From the NCBI RefSeq assembly GCF_022865125.1, contig NZ_CP094828.1, forward strand, positions 62,001 to 126,000: a stretch of DNA of 64,000 bases. Direction: 5' to 3'. Both the position numbers and the translations under genes were made by a program. This DNA is from Acuticoccus sp. I52.16.1. Its GTDB lineage: Bacteria; Pseudomonadota; Alphaproteobacteria; Rhizobiales; Amorphaceae. The notes below the pieces were generated by a model. That model searched no databases and was not told where the DNA came from. It saw nothing but the letters and a program-made list of their open reading frames with translations. The stretch's first letter is position 1. Every line of letters begins with the position of its first letter. This document shows positions 16,790 through 26,322 of the stretch, one piece after another.

Positions 16790-18070
16790 TCAGGCGCCGG
16801 TGCCCAGGTGCGGCAGCGGATCGACCGGGGTTGAGCTGCGGCGCAGCTCGAAGTGGAGCTGCGGCTTGTCGACGGAGCCGGTGCTGCCGACGGCCGCGAT
16901 CGCCTGCCCCTTCTTCACCGTATCGCCGCGCGACACCTTCAGCTCCGAGTTGTGGGCGTAGGCCGAGACCCAGTCCCCGTCATGCTGGATGAGGACGAGG
17001 TTGCCGTATCCCTCGAGTTCGTTGCCGGCGTAGATGACTTTGCCGTTGCCCGCCGCGTGCACCGGCGTCCCCACCGGCGCGGCGAGGTTGATGCCGTCGT
17101 TGCGGTCGCCGGACGCCTGCTTGCCGAAGCCGACGAGGATGGCGCCACGCAGCGGCCAGCCGAACCCGCTCGACTGGTCGGCCTGGGGCTGGGCGGCGGC
17201 CGGCGGGGTCGCACCGGCCTGCGGCGCGGCGCCGGCGGCGGGCTGCTGCGACACCGGAGCGCTCGGAGCGGCCTCGGCCGGGGCGCTCGGTTGCGGGTCC
17301 AGCATGGCGAGCTGCGTGTCGCCCTGGGGGGCGGTCGCGGCCGGCTGCGCGGCGACCTGCGTGCCGCCCGTGCCGGGGATTCGCAGCGACTGGCCGGCCT
17401 GGACCTGCGTGTCCGGGCTGATGCCGTTCAGCGTGGCGATCGAGATGTGGGACACGTTGTACGTGCGGGCGAGAGAATAGAGCGTCTCGCCGGGCTGCAC
17501 GGTGTGACGCTGCTCGGCCGCCTGCTGGTTCAGCGTCCGGGGCGGCGAGCCGAGCGCCATCTCCTGCGCACTGAGCTGCGAGGGCGTCTCGGGGATGGAG
17601 GCCGGCCCCATCGCGGGGGTGACGGTCGGCTCGTCGACCCGCACGTAGGTCGGAATGATGACGCGCGAGCCGGGGCGAATGTCGAGCGGGTTGGAGAGCC
17701 GATTGGCCTCCAGGATTACGTCGACCGGGACGTTGAAGCCCTGCGAAAGGGTCTCGGCGGTGTCGCCGGGAGACACTTCGACGATCGGCGCCCCCTCGAC
17801 CGTCCAGCCCCGCTGGCGCAGCGAGGCGGGGGTGGTGATGGGCTGCGAGGCCATGCCCTGCTGGCTGCTCAGCGGGGCGAGATCCCGCGACTCGATCGGC
17901 ATGGCGCCGGTCGACTCGGGCGGGTTGTTGGCGGCGAACAGCGAGGCTCCCGGCACGTTCACTCCGCCGCCCGAGCACCCCGCCGCCAGTGCGCAAACTC
18001 CGAGTACCGCACTGAGATTGATTGCAGTTTTGCCCAAGCCGCCCGTATGCCGTCCGCGCATGACTCGCAC
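16790..18070 (-). CDS. NlpD-like lipoprotein with LysM domains and degenerate LytM (M23) domain
   Basis: A 426-residue envelope lipoprotein. A lipobox LAAGC places the lipidated cysteine at residue 32. Two LysM-type peptidoglycan-binding segments lie near residues 88-145 and 188-235, then a Pro/Ala/Gln-rich linker, then a LytM fold at about 310-420. In that domain the usual zinc/catalytic set is altered: Asn324 and Asn328 stand where His and Asp are expected (NDGIN), and Gln404 replaces the first His of HxH (QLH), while His373 and His406 remain. This pattern is known in NlpD, which activates amidases rather than cutting peptidoglycan. It lies 138 nt downstream of pcm, as nlpD does in many Proteobacteria. 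Confidence 0.88.
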   Translation of the reverse strand: MRVMRGRHTGGLGKTAINLSAVLGVCALAAGCSGGGVNVPGASLFAANNPPESTGAMPIESRDLAPLSSQQGMASQPITTPASLRQRGWTVEGAPIVEVSPGDTAETLSQGFNVPVDVILEANRLSNPLDIRPGSRVIIPTYVRVDEPTVTPAMGPASIPETPSQLSAQEMALGSPPRTLNQQAAEQRHTVQPGETLYSLARTYNVSHISIATLNGISPDTQVQAGQSLRIPGTGGTQVAAQPAATAPQGDTQLAMLDPQPSAPAEAAPSAPVSQQPAAGAAPQAGATPPAAAQPQADQSSGFGWPLRGAILVGFGKQASGDRNDGINLAAPVGTPVHAAGNGKVIYAGNELEGYGNLVLIQHDGDWVSAYAHNSELKVSRGDTVKKGQAIAAVGSTGSVDKPQLHFELRRSSTPVDPLPHLGTGA

Positions 18071-18208
18071 CCTTCCGCGCCTAGAAAATACGCGTCCACT
18101 TAGGGGCTGACGGGCTTACCGAGATCTTAAGGTGCTCGGCAGAATGCTTCAGGTTCGAGTGGTTTGGGCTTCACTCATGCGATGAAGCGTGGGGTTGTTG
18201 CGATGGTG

Positions 18209-18859
18209 TCACAACCGGCCCGCCGGACCCGGCACCAGCGGCACGAACCGCACGTCGGCGATCCGCTCGCCGACGAGGCCGCCGTCCGCCTTGCGGCACT
18301 TCATCAGCTCCTGCACTGCCCCGTCCTCGCCGACCGGAGCCACCAGGATGCCCTCCGGTGCCAGCTGCTCGACCAGCGCCTCGGGAACCGCGGGGGCGGC
18401 GGCGGTGACGATGATCCGGTCGTAGGGCGCGTGCTCGGCCCACCCGTCGTGCCCGTCGCCGACGCGGATGGCGACGTTGGCGACCTTGAGGACGGCCAGC
18501 CGCTCACGCGCCAGATCCGACAGCAGGCGGAAGCGCTCGACCGAATAGACGTGCCCGGCGAGGCGAGCGAGGATCGCGGTCTGGTAGCCCGACCCGGTGC
18601 CGATCTCGAGGACGGTGACGTCCGGTGTCAGCTCCAACGCCTCGGTCATGCGCGCGACGATGGCGGGTTGGGAGACGGTCTGCCCGCAGTCGATCGGCGC
18701 GGCGCGATCGGCGTAGGCGAGCGCCTTGTGGGCCGCGCCCAGGAAGAGCGAGCGCGGCACCGATTCGAGCGCGGCGAGCACCTTGTGGCCGGCGACGTTC
18801 TGCCGGCGCAGGCTCATCGCCAGCTCGGCACGCGCGATCGCCTCTTCCTCCGGTGTCAT
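18209..18859 (-). CDS. pcm: Protein-L-isoaspartate O-methyltransferase
   Basis: A 216-residue SAM-dependent methyltransferase that starts repair of isoaspartyl residues in ageing proteins. The PCMT signature appears as CGQTVSQPAIVARM near residue 58, SAM-binding motif I as VLEIGTGSGYQTAILA near residue 83, and YDRIIVTAAAP near residue 145. The extreme N-terminus EEEAIARAELAMSLRRQ is typical. It lies 30 nt after serS and before the NlpD-like gene. In related genomes surE often sits between serS and pcm; here there is no room for it. Confidence 0.93.
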   Translation of the reverse strand: MTPEEEAIARAELAMSLRRQNVAGHKVLAALESVPRSLFLGAAHKALAYADRAAPIDCGQTVSQPAIVARMTEALELTPDVTVLEIGTGSGYQTAILARLAGHVYSVERFRLLSDLARERLAVLKVANVAIRVGDGHDGWAEHAPYDRIIVTAAAPAVPEALVEQLAPEGILVAPVGEDGAVQELMKCRKADGGLVGERIADVRFVPLVPGPAGRL

Positions 18860-18889
18860 CGCCGCGCCCCCGTCCTCATGCCGCCCTGG

Positions 18890-20170
18890 TCAGCCCTCGG
18901 CCTCGATCCGCTCGAACCCGGTATAGGGCACCAGCACCTCCGGCACACGGATCGCGCCGTCCGCCTCCTGGTAGTTCTCCATCACCGCGATCAACGCGCG
19001 GCCGACGGCGACGCCCGAGCCGTTCAACGTGTGGACGAACTGCGGCGCCGCGTCCGGTTCCGGCCGGTAGCGCGCGTTCATGCGCCGCGCCTGGAAGTCG
19101 CCGCAGACCGAGCAGGACGAGATCTCGCGGTAAGTCGCCTGTCCCGGCAGCCACACCTCGATGTCATAGGTGCGGCGGGCACCGAAGCCCAGGTCGCCGG
19201 TGGACAGCGTGACCACGCGATAGGCCAGCCCCAGCGCCTTCAGGATGCCTTCGGCGCAGGCCGTCATCCGCTCCTGCTCCTCCAGCGCCGCCTCCGCGGT
19301 GGTGATCGAGACCAGCTCGCACTTGGTGAACTGGTGCTGGCGCAGCATGCCGCGCACGTCCCGCCCGGCCGAGCCCGCCTCGGAGCGGAAGCACGGGGTC
19401 AGCGCCGTCACGCGCAGCGGCAGCCGGCGCCCGTCGAGGATCTGGCCGGCGACGAGGTTGGTGAGCGGCACTTCGGCGGTCGGAATCAGCCAGCGCCCGT
19501 CGGTGGTCCGGAAGAGGTCGTCGGCGAACTTGGGGAGCTGCGCGGTTCCGAAGACGGCCTCGTCGCGCACCAGGAGCGGCGGCGAGACCTCGGTGTAGCC
19601 GTTCACCTCGGTGTGCGTGTCGATCATGAACTGGCCGAGCGCGCGCTCCAGGCGGGCGAGCTTGCCGGTCAGCACCGTGAAGCGCGAGCCGGCGATGCGC
19701 CCGGCGGTCTCCACGTCCATCAGGCCGAGCGCCTCGCCGATGGCGTCGTGCTCCTTGACCTCGAAGTCGAACACCGGCGGCTCGCCGACGCGGCGCAGCT
19801 CGACATTGTCGCTCTCGTCCGCGCCGACGGGCACCTCGTCGAGCACCATGTTGGGGAGCGCGGCCAGCTCGTCGTGCAGCTTGGCGTTGACCTCGCGCTC
19901 CTGCTCCTCGCCGGACTGGATGGTGGCCTTCAGGTCCGCCACCTCGCCGATGAGGCGCTGCGCCTCCTCCTCGTTCTTGGTGGCCTTGGCCTTGCCGATG
20001 GCCTTGGAGGCGGCGTTGCGGGCGGTCTGGGCCTCCTGCAGGCGGGTGACGATCGCGCGGCGCTCGTCGTCCAGCTGCAGCAGCCGGGAGGCAGCGGGCG
20101 GGGCCCCGCGTTTGGCGAGGGCGGCGTCGAAGGCGTCGGGCGCATCCCGAACGGCGCGAATGTCGAACAT
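18890..20170 (-). CDS. serS: Seryl-tRNA synthetase
   Basis: A 426-residue class II aminoacyl-tRNA synthetase that charges tRNA-Ser and tRNA-Sec. The N-terminal long helical arm (about residues 25-105) that recognises the tRNA long arm is evident as an Ala/Lys/Glu/Arg-rich coiled coil. Motif 2 appears as [20 protein letters not shown] near residue 255 and motif 3 as [19 protein letters not shown] near residue 378. The ATG at 20170 gives the usual N-terminus MFDIRAVR. It is first in the serS-pcm-nlpD direction and faces the dipeptidase gene across a 281-nt divergent gap. Confidence 0.97.
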   Translation of the reverse strand: MFDIRAVRDAPDAFDAALAKRGAPPAASRLLQLDDERRAIVTRLQEAQTARNAASKAIGKAKATKNEEEAQRLIGEVADLKATIQSGEEQEREVNAKLHDELAALPNMVLDEVPVGADESDNVELRRVGEPPVFDFEVKEHDAIGEALGLMDVETAGRIAGSRFTVLTGKLARLERALGQFMIDTHTEVNGYTEVSPPLLVRDEAVFGTAQLPKFADDLFRTTDGRWLIPTAEVPLTNLVAGQILDGRRLPLRVTALTPCFRSEAGSAGRDVRGMLRQHQFTKCELVSITTAEAALEEQERMTACAEGILKALGLAYRVVTLSTGDLGFGARRTYDIEVWLPGQATYREISSCSVCGDFQARRMNARYRPEPDAAPQFVHTLNGSGVAVGRALIAVMENYQEADGAIRVPEVLVPYTGFERIEAEG

Positions 20171-20451
20171 GATCGAGGCTCGGTTCCTTAAGTCTTGCGC
20201 CCCTCTTAACGAGTGCGGCGGGATGGCTCCAGTGGCAGGGCGCACCGACGCCGCACGGACACCGCTCCGGCGCCGTACCGATGCGTTGACGACACCGCCC
20301 CGCGGGGCCACCCTTGCACGTCTCCCGCCCCCCGGCGGGGACGCTCGCCCACCTCGCCACCCCCGGCCCGGACCGATCGCCCGATCGCCAGCCACCACCG
20401 CCATGACCGACCGGCTCCCGGGCCGAGCGGCCCGGATAGAGAAGCGCTTTC
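20171..20451. other. Divergent intergenic region between serS and the M19 dipeptidase
   Basis: A 281-nt gap that must hold the promoters of serS (leftward) and the dipeptidase (rightward). It is GC-rich with several short C- and G-runs. I see no T-box-like structure, no convincing -35/-10 pair, and no gene. Confidence 0.5.
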
Positions 20452-21507
20452 ATGGACCTCACCGTCCCAACGATCTTCGACGGTCACAACGATGTTCTCT
20501 CCCGTCTCGCCGCGGCCGGCCGGGCCGACGCGGCCGAGACCTTCGCCACCGGACCGGGCCACATCAACCACGAGCGAGCCCGTGCCGGCGGCTTCGGCGG
20601 CGGCTTCTTCGCGGTGTGGATCCCCTCGCCCGGCGGCGGCACGATCGACTTCGACGCGATGGCCCAGCCGCGCTACAGCGTGCCCCTGCCCCCCCAGGTG
20701 CCCCAGCCGGACGCGCTCGCCGGTGCGATGCGCCAGGCCGCGCTCCTCGCCAACCTGGAGGAGGCCGGGGCGCTGAAGATCTGCCGCACCGCCGGCGAGA
20801 TCGAGGCAACGCTGGGCGGCGAGCGCCTCGCCGCGGTCTTCCACGTCGAGGGTGCGGAGGCGATCGACCGCGAGCTGGCGGCCCTCGACGTGCTCCATGC
20901 GGCGGGCCTGCGCTCGCTGGGGCCGGTGTGGAGCCGCCCGAACCGCTTCGGCCACGGCGTGCCGTTCCGCTTCCCCTCCTCGCCCGACACCGGCCCCGGC
21001 CTCACCGAGGACGGACTGCGCCTCGTCGACCGGTGCCTGGAGCTGGGAATCATGCTGGACGTGTCGCACCTGACGGAGGCCGGCTTCTGGGACATCGCCC
21101 GGCGCACCACGAAGCCGATCGTCGCCACCCACTCCAACGCGCACGCCATCACGCCGACCGCACGCAACCTGACCGACAAGCAGCTCGCCGCGGTCGCCGA
21201 ATCGGGAGGCGTCGTGGGGCTCAACTTCGCCTCGGCCTTCCTGCGCGAAGACGGGCGCATGCTGGGCGACGTGCCGCTCGCCACCATGCTGCGCCACCTC
21301 GACCACCTCCTGGCGATCCTCGGCGAGGACGGGGTGGCGCTGGGCTCGGACTACGACGGCGCCTTGGTGCCGCACGAGGTCGACGGGGTCGAGCGCCTGC
21401 CGAATCTGCGCCGGGCGATGAGCGCGCACGGCTATGGCGAGGCGCTGATCACGAAGATTTGCCACGGCAACTGGGTGAACGTGCTGCGCCGCACCTGGGG
21501 CGCCTGA
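20452..21507 (+). CDS. Membrane dipeptidase family (M19) zinc dipeptidase
   Basis: A 351-residue M19 metallopeptidase. Candidate zinc ligands are His and Asp in DGHNDV (residue ~11), Glu in FHVEGAE (~130), His in DVSHLTE (~206) and His in THSNAHA (~227); GSDYDG near residue 300 carries the conserved Asp. The family hydrolyses dipeptides, often tolerating a D-residue at the C-terminal position. No signal peptide or anchor is visible, so it should be cytoplasmic. The peptide ABC transporter 347 nt downstream suggests import followed by hydrolysis, although the gap makes a shared transcript uncertain. Confidence 0.9.
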   Translation: MDLTVPTIFDGHNDVLSRLAAAGRADAAETFATGPGHINHERARAGGFGGGFFAVWIPSPGGGTIDFDAMAQPRYSVPLPPQVPQPDALAGAMRQAALLANLEEAGALKICRTAGEIEATLGGERLAAVFHVEGAEAIDRELAALDVLHAAGLRSLGPVWSRPNRFGHGVPFRFPSSPDTGPGLTEDGLRLVDRCLELGIMLDVSHLTEAGFWDIARRTTKPIVATHSNAHAITPTARNLTDKQLAAVAESGGVVGLNFASAFLREDGRMLGDVPLATMLRHLDHLLAILGEDGVALGSDYDGALVPHEVDGVERLPNLRRAMSAHGYGEALITKICHGNWVNVLRRTWGA

Positions 21508-21854
21508 CCGCCAGAGACCGGCCCCACCTGCGGCGCGCCGTCGCAGTGCGTGCCCGGCGCCACCCTCGGGACGGCGGCGCGCGGCACCGCAGGGGCGCCG
21601 CCGGTCGGACGCGGCGCGCGCCCGAACCGCGCCCCAAACGAACGCTTTCCTCTCTTATGGCCGGCTGGAACATCGCTTGCACGCGAATGGGTTCGAGCGC
21701 CCAGGCCTCGCATGTTCCGGCCGTTTTCGGATGGGCTTGCGGTGCCGGCGTCCGGTTCGTTTAACTTATGCCGATCGGTGCGCCATGCTCACGGGGCTTC
21801 GGTCGCACAACCATGGGCTCGCGCTGCCGCGGCAGCGCACAACGAGGGAAGCAC
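21508..21854 (+). other. Intergenic region upstream of the peptide ABC operon
   Basis: A 347-nt stretch with no gene I can support. Its first half is very GC-rich with dyads (cggcgcgcggc); its second half becomes more mixed and contains the candidate sigma-54 element at 21666-21681. A putative ribosome site (gagggaagcac) ends just before the ATG at 21855. Confidence 0.5.
21666..21681 (+). promoter_or_regulatory. Candidate sigma-54 promoter upstream of peptide ABC operon
   Basis: TGGAACA-TCGC-TTGCA matches 10 of 12 fixed positions of TGGCACG-N4-TTGCW, with GG (21667-21668) and GC (21679-21680) exactly ten bases apart. It is 173 nt from the ATG at 21855, which would leave a long leader. Weaker evidence than for the amino-acid operons because of that distance. 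Confidence 0.35.
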
Positions 21855-23447
21855 ATGACACATCTTCGCGCGCTCCTGGCCGCTGCCGGTCTCGCTGCGC
21901 TGAGCGCCGCCACCCCGGCGCTCGCCGCCACGCCGGACAACATGCTCGTCATCGCCAACCGCATCGACGACATCGTCTCGCTCGACCCGGCCGAGACGTT
22001 CGAATTCGCCGGCAACGACGTCAATCGAAACGTCTATGGTCGCCTGGTGAACTTCGACCCGGCCGACCTCGAGGCCGGCTACCAGCCCGACATCGCCGAG
22101 AGCTGGGAGGTCTCCGAGGACGGCACGTCGATCACCTTCAAGATCCGGGACGGGATGACCTTCCACTCCGGCAACCCGGTCCGCGCCGAGGACGCCGCCT
22201 TCTCGCTGCGCCGCGTCATCAAGCTGAACCTCACCCCGTCGTTCATCTTCAGCCAGTTCGGCTTCACGCCCGAGAACGTCGACGAGAAGATCACCTTCGA
22301 CGACACCACGGTGACGTTGAACTTCGACGCGCCGTACGCCGAATCCTTCGTCCTCAACTGCCTCACCGCCGGCGTCGGCTCGATCGTCGACAAGGAACTG
22401 GCGATGGAGCACGAGAGCGACGGCGACTTCGGCCACGACTGGCTGAAGACCAACTCGGCCGGCTCCTACGCCTACAAGCTGACCAGCTGGCGCCCCGCCG
22501 AGGCCGTCACCCTGGAAGCCAACCCGGACTTCTACCTCGGCGAGCCGGCGATGAAGCGCGTCATCGTGCGCCACATCTCCGAGAGCGCCAACCAGCGCCT
22601 GCTGCTGGAGCGCGGCGACATCGACGTCGCCCGCAACCTCAACCCCGAGGATGTCGCCGGCATCGAGAGCGCCGAGGGCGTGAAGGTGGTGGACGAGCTG
22701 CGCGGGCGCATCATGTACGCCAGCTTCAACCAGAAGAACGAGTTCTCCGCCAATCCGAAGGTGATCGAGGCGCTGAAGTACGCCGTCGACTACGAGGGCA
22801 TGGCCAACTCGTTCCTCAAGGGCCAGTGGACCATCCACCAGACCTTCCTGCCGCAGACCTACTTCGGCGCGCTGGACGAGACGCCCTACACCTTCGACCT
22901 CGACAAGGCGAAGGCGCTGATCGTGGAAGCCGGCGTCGAGACGCCGATCACCCTCGGCCTCGGCGTACGTGACGCGCAGGAGCGCATCGAGATCGCGCAG
23001 TCGATGCAGAACACGCTCGGCGAACTGGGCATCGACCTCGACATCACCGTCGGTACCGGGGCGCAGACGCTCGGCAAGTACCGCGCCCGCGAACTCGACG
23101 TCTACGTCGGCGAGTGGGGGCCGGATTATCCGGATCCGAACACCAACGCCGCGACCTTCTCCTCCAACCCGGACAACTCGGACGCAGCGCAGGCGACCGG
23201 CATCCTCGCCTGGCGCAACGCCTACGATCCGGGCGCGCTGACGCAGAAAACCAAGGACGCGGTGCTGGAGAAGGACACCGAGACGCGCCGCAAGATGTAC
23301 GAGGAGATCCAGCAGACCTTCCTCGAGACCGCGCCGTTCGTGATCATGTTCCAGAAGATCGAGCAGGCGGCGATGCGCGACAACGTGGAGGGACTTTCCC
23401 TCGGCCAGGCGATCACCGCGGCGGCGTACTGGAAAGTCTCCAAGTAG
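21855..23447 (+). CDS. Peptide ABC transporter substrate-binding protein (family 5, DppA/OppA-like)
   Basis: A 530-residue periplasmic binding protein of solute-binding family 5. The signal peptide (about residues 1-24, cleavage after ALA) precedes the mature start ATPDN. Family features include the YQPDIAESWEVSEDGTSITF region near residue 75 (seen here as PDIAESWEVSEDG), TFHSGNPVRAED near residue 100, and the C-terminal GEWGPDYPDPNT near residue 420. It binds short peptides or similar ligands. It is first in a five-gene operon; the next gene starts on the base after its stop. The ATG at 21855 has a GAGGGAAG site upstream. Confidence 0.92.
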   Translation: MTHLRALLAAAGLAALSAATPALAATPDNMLVIANRIDDIVSLDPAETFEFAGNDVNRNVYGRLVNFDPADLEAGYQPDIAESWEVSEDGTSITFKIRDGMTFHSGNPVRAEDAAFSLRRVIKLNLTPSFIFSQFGFTPENVDEKITFDDTTVTLNFDAPYAESFVLNCLTAGVGSIVDKELAMEHESDGDFGHDWLKTNSAGSYAYKLTSWRPAEAVTLEANPDFYLGEPAMKRVIVRHISESANQRLLLERGDIDVARNLNPEDVAGIESAEGVKVVDELRGRIMYASFNQKNEFSANPKVIEALKYAVDYEGMANSFLKGQWTIHQTFLPQTYFGALDETPYTFDLDKAKALIVEAGVETPITLGLGVRDAQERIEIAQSMQNTLGELGIDLDITVGTGAQTLGKYRARELDVYVGEWGPDYPDPNTNAATFSSNPDNSDAAQATGILAWRNAYDPGALTQKTKDAVLEKDTETRRKMYEEIQQTFLETAPFVIMFQKIEQAAMRDNVEGLSLGQAITAAAYWKVSK

Positions 23448-24560
23448 GTGTCGATCTCCGACCGTGCGGGCGGGGGGGCGACCTCCCCCGCCTCGTCACC
23501 GGGCGGTCCGCCGCCTCGCGTGGCCAAACCGGAGCGGCGCCGCATCGTACCCCGCTGGATCGTCAGCCTCGCCTCCGGGGTCGGCACGATCGCGGTGACG
23601 CTGCTGGGGCTGCTGTTCGTGACCTTCGTCATCGGCCGCCTGATGCCGATCGACCCGGTGCTGGCCGTCGTCGGCGAGCGGGCCTCGCAGTCGACCTATG
23701 ATCAGGTCCACCGGGAGATGGGCCTCGACCAGCCCATCTTCGTCCAGTTCATCTACTACCTCGGCGACGTCCTGACCGGGGATTTCGGCACCTCCACCAC
23801 CACCGCCCACCCCGTCATCCAGGACATCGCCCGCGTCTTCCCGGCGACGTTGGAGCTGGCGACGCTCGGCACCCTCATCGGCGTCCTCGCCGGTGTGCCG
23901 CTCGGCGTGCTGGCGGCGGTCAAACGCGGCTCGCTGATCGACCAGATCGCCCGCGTGCTGGCGCTGGTGGGCTACTCGGCGCCGATCTTCTGGCTCGGCC
24001 TGCTGGCGCTCAACGTGTTCTACGGGCAGCTCGGCTGGGTCGCGGGGCCGGGGCGCGTGTCGATTTTCTACATGGACATGGTGCCGTCGGTGACGGGGCT
24101 CATCCTGGTGGATTCCATCCTGGACGACAATTGGGACGTCTTCTGGGACGCGCTCAGCCACATCATCCTGCCGGCTTCGCTGCTGGGTTACTACTCGCTC
24201 GCTTACATCAGCCGCATGACGCGCTCCTTCATGCTGGAGCAGCTCTCGGCCGAGTACATCACCACCGCCCGCGTCAAGGGCGCGCCGGAGTGGCTCGTCG
24301 TCTGGGGGCACGCCTTCGCCAACATCCGCGTGCAGCTCGTCACCGTGATCGCGCTGTCCTACGCGCAGCTGCTGGAGGGCTCGGTGCTCACCGAGATCAT
24401 CTTCGCCTGGCCGGGCCTCGGCAACTACATCGCCACCGCCCTCCTCTCGGCCGATCTCAACGCGGTCATGGGCGGAACGGTGGTCGTCGGCTGCGTCTTC
24501 GTCGGCCTCAACCTCTTCGCCGATTTCCTCTACCGCTTCTTCGACCCGAGGGCGCGCTGA
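23448..24560 (+). CDS. Peptide ABC transporter permease (DppB/OppB-like)
   Basis: A 370-residue inner-membrane permease with about six membrane segments. The N-terminal ~45 residues before RWIVSLASGVGTIAVTLLGL are Gly/Pro/Ser-rich and longer than usual for the family, so a later start is possible. The GTG at 23448 immediately follows the previous TAG. LGLDQPIFVQFIYYLG-like MGLDQPIFVQFIYYLGDV, the DFGTS segment, and the EAA loop TARVKGAPEWLVVWGHAF near residue 270 are typical of DppB. It forms the channel with the next gene product. Confidence 0.92.
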   Translation: MSISDRAGGGATSPASSPGGPPPRVAKPERRRIVPRWIVSLASGVGTIAVTLLGLLFVTFVIGRLMPIDPVLAVVGERASQSTYDQVHREMGLDQPIFVQFIYYLGDVLTGDFGTSTTTAHPVIQDIARVFPATLELATLGTLIGVLAGVPLGVLAAVKRGSLIDQIARVLALVGYSAPIFWLGLLALNVFYGQLGWVAGPGRVSIFYMDMVPSVTGLILVDSILDDNWDVFWDALSHIILPASLLGYYSLAYISRMTRSFMLEQLSAEYITTARVKGAPEWLVVWGHAFANIRVQLVTVIALSYAQLLEGSVLTEIIFAWPGLGNYIATALLSADLNAVMGGTVVVGCVFVGLNLFADFLYRFFDPRAR

Positions 24561-25471
24561 TGGCCGATCCAACCGCCCGCCGCGCCTGGCTCTTCTCCGA
24601 TGCGCCGGCCTCCCGGTTGCAGGCGCGGCTGTCCAACCTCTACACCGGGTGGCTCGCCTTCCGTGCCAATCGGCTGGCCATGGTGGGCCTGGCAATCCTG
24701 GTCCTTCTGGTGCTGGTGGCCGCGTTCGCGCCCTACGTCGCGCCGGCCAGCCCGTATGCGCAGGATCTGCCCAACCGCCTCCAGCCGCTCGGCGCGTCGG
24801 GCCACCTCCTCGGCACCGACTCGCTGGGGCGCGACATCCTCTCGCGCATCATCTGGGGCTCGCGCATCACGCTCGTCATCGTGGCGCTAGTGGCCGTGAT
24901 CGCGGCCCCCATCGGACTCCTCGTCGGCACGGTCGCCGGCTACTTCGGCGGCTGGCTCGACGCGGTGCTGATGCGCATCACCGACATCTTCCTCGCCTTC
25001 CCGCGCCTCGTGCTGGCGCTCGCCTTCGTCGCAGCGCTGGGGACGGGGATCGAGAACGCCATCATCGCGATCTCGATCACCGCCTGGCCGCCCTACGCCC
25101 GCATCGCCCGCGCCGAGACGCTGACGATCCGCAACCAGGACTTCATCTCCGCGATCCGTCTGCAGGGCGCGGGGCCGATCCGCATCATCACGCGCCACAT
25201 TTGGCCCCTGTGCATCTCGTCGCTGATCGTGCGCGTCACGCTCGACATGGCGGGCATCATCCTCGCTGCGGCGGGGCTGGGCTTCCTCGGCATGGGCGCG
25301 CAGCCGCCGGCGCCGGAGTGGGGCGCGATGATCTCCGAGGGGCGGCGCTTCATCCTCGACTACTGGTGGGTGGCGGCGGTGCCGGGGTTCGCGATCTTCT
25401 TCGTCTCGCTCGGCTTCAACCTCCTGGGCGACGGCCTGCGCGACGTTCTCGACCCGAAGGACGCCAAATGA
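24560..25471 (+). CDS. Peptide ABC transporter permease (DppC/OppC-like)
   Basis: A 303-residue permease beginning with the OppC-type N-terminal segment (FRANRLAMVGLAILVLLVLV). HLLGTDSLGRDILSRIIWG near residue 77 is the classic DppC signature, and the EAA loop is AIRLQGAGPIRIITRHI near residue 198. About six membrane segments are visible. Its ATG shares a base with the preceding TGA. Its end overlaps the next ATPase gene by 4 nt (ATGA), so the operon is tightly coupled. Confidence 0.94.
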   Translation: MADPTARRAWLFSDAPASRLQARLSNLYTGWLAFRANRLAMVGLAILVLLVLVAAFAPYVAPASPYAQDLPNRLQPLGASGHLLGTDSLGRDILSRIIWGSRITLVIVALVAVIAAPIGLLVGTVAGYFGGWLDAVLMRITDIFLAFPRLVLALAFVAALGTGIENAIIAISITAWPPYARIARAETLTIRNQDFISAIRLQGAGPIRIITRHIWPLCISSLIVRVTLDMAGIILAAAGLGFLGMGAQPPAPEWGAMISEGRRFILDYWWVAAVPGFAIFFVSLGFNLLGDGLRDVLDPKDAK

Positions 25472-26322
25472 CCCTTCTCGACGTCGAAAACCTCACCGTC
25501 ACCTTCCCCACCCGCACCGGCACGTTCGAGGCGGTGCGCGGGACGACCTTCTCGCTGGAACGCGAACGGCTCGGCATCGTCGGCGAATCGGGATCGGGCA
25601 AATCGATGACCGGGCGCGCGATCCTGCGCCTCGTCCGGCCGCCGGGCGAGGTCCGCGCCAACCATATCCGCCTCGGCGGCGAGGACCTCCTCGCCAAGTC
25701 CGAGCGGGCGATGCGCAAGGTCCGCGGCGAACGCATCTCGATGGTGATGCAGGATCCGAAATATTCGCTGAACCCGGTGCGCAGCGTCGGCCATCAGATC
25801 ATGGAGGCCTACCGCCTGCATGAACGCGGCAGCGCCAAAGACGCCCGCCGGCGTGCGCTGGAGATGCTGGAGGCGGTCCAGATCCGCGACCCGGAGCGCG
25901 TGTTCCGCGCCTACCCGCACGAGGTGTCGGGCGGCATGGGCCAGCGGATCATGATCGCGATGATGCTGATCCCCAATCCCGAGATCCTCATCGCCGACGA
26001 GCCGACCTCCGCGCTCGACGTGTCGGTGCAGCAGGAGGTGCTGGGGATCATGGACCGCCTGGTGCGCGACCGCGGAATGGGGCTGATCTTCATCAGCCAC
26101 GACCTCAACCTCGTCGCCTCGTTCTGCGATCGGGTGCTCATCATGTATGCCGGCCGCATCGTCGAGACGCTGCGGGCCGACCGCCTCGGCGAGGCCGAGC
26201 ACCCCTACACCCGCGGCCTCCTGGGCTCGCTCCCGCGGCTCGACGCGCCGACGGACCGGCTGACGGTGCTCGAGCGCGACCCGCTCTGGCGCGACATGCC
26301 GTCGGTGGAGGGGCGGGCATGA
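25468..26322 (+). CDS. Peptide ABC transporter ATP-binding protein (DppD-like)
   Basis: A 284-residue ATPase. Walker A is GESGSGKSMTG near residue 38, the Q-loop is in SMVMQDPKYSLNP near residue 92, the signature is VSGGMGQRIMIAMML near residue 153, Walker B is [13 protein letters not shown] near residue 173, and the switch His is in FISHDLNLV near residue 208. The signature is a G-M-G-Q variant, which is usual for DppD-type subunits. Its C-terminal YTRGLLGSLPRLD belongs to the oligopeptide-transporter extension. It forms a heterodimer with the next ATPase, whose ATG overlaps its stop by 4 nt. Confidence 0.94.
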   Translation: MTLLDVENLTVTFPTRTGTFEAVRGTTFSLERERLGIVGESGSGKSMTGRAILRLVRPPGEVRANHIRLGGEDLLAKSERAMRKVRGERISMVMQDPKYSLNPVRSVGHQIMEAYRLHERGSAKDARRRALEMLEAVQIRDPERVFRAYPHEVSGGMGQRIMIAMMLIPNPEILIADEPTSALDVSVQQEVLGIMDRLVRDRGMGLIFISHDLNLVASFCDRVLIMYAGRIVETLRADRLGEAEHPYTRGLLGSLPRLDAPTDRLTVLERDPLWRDMPSVEGRA

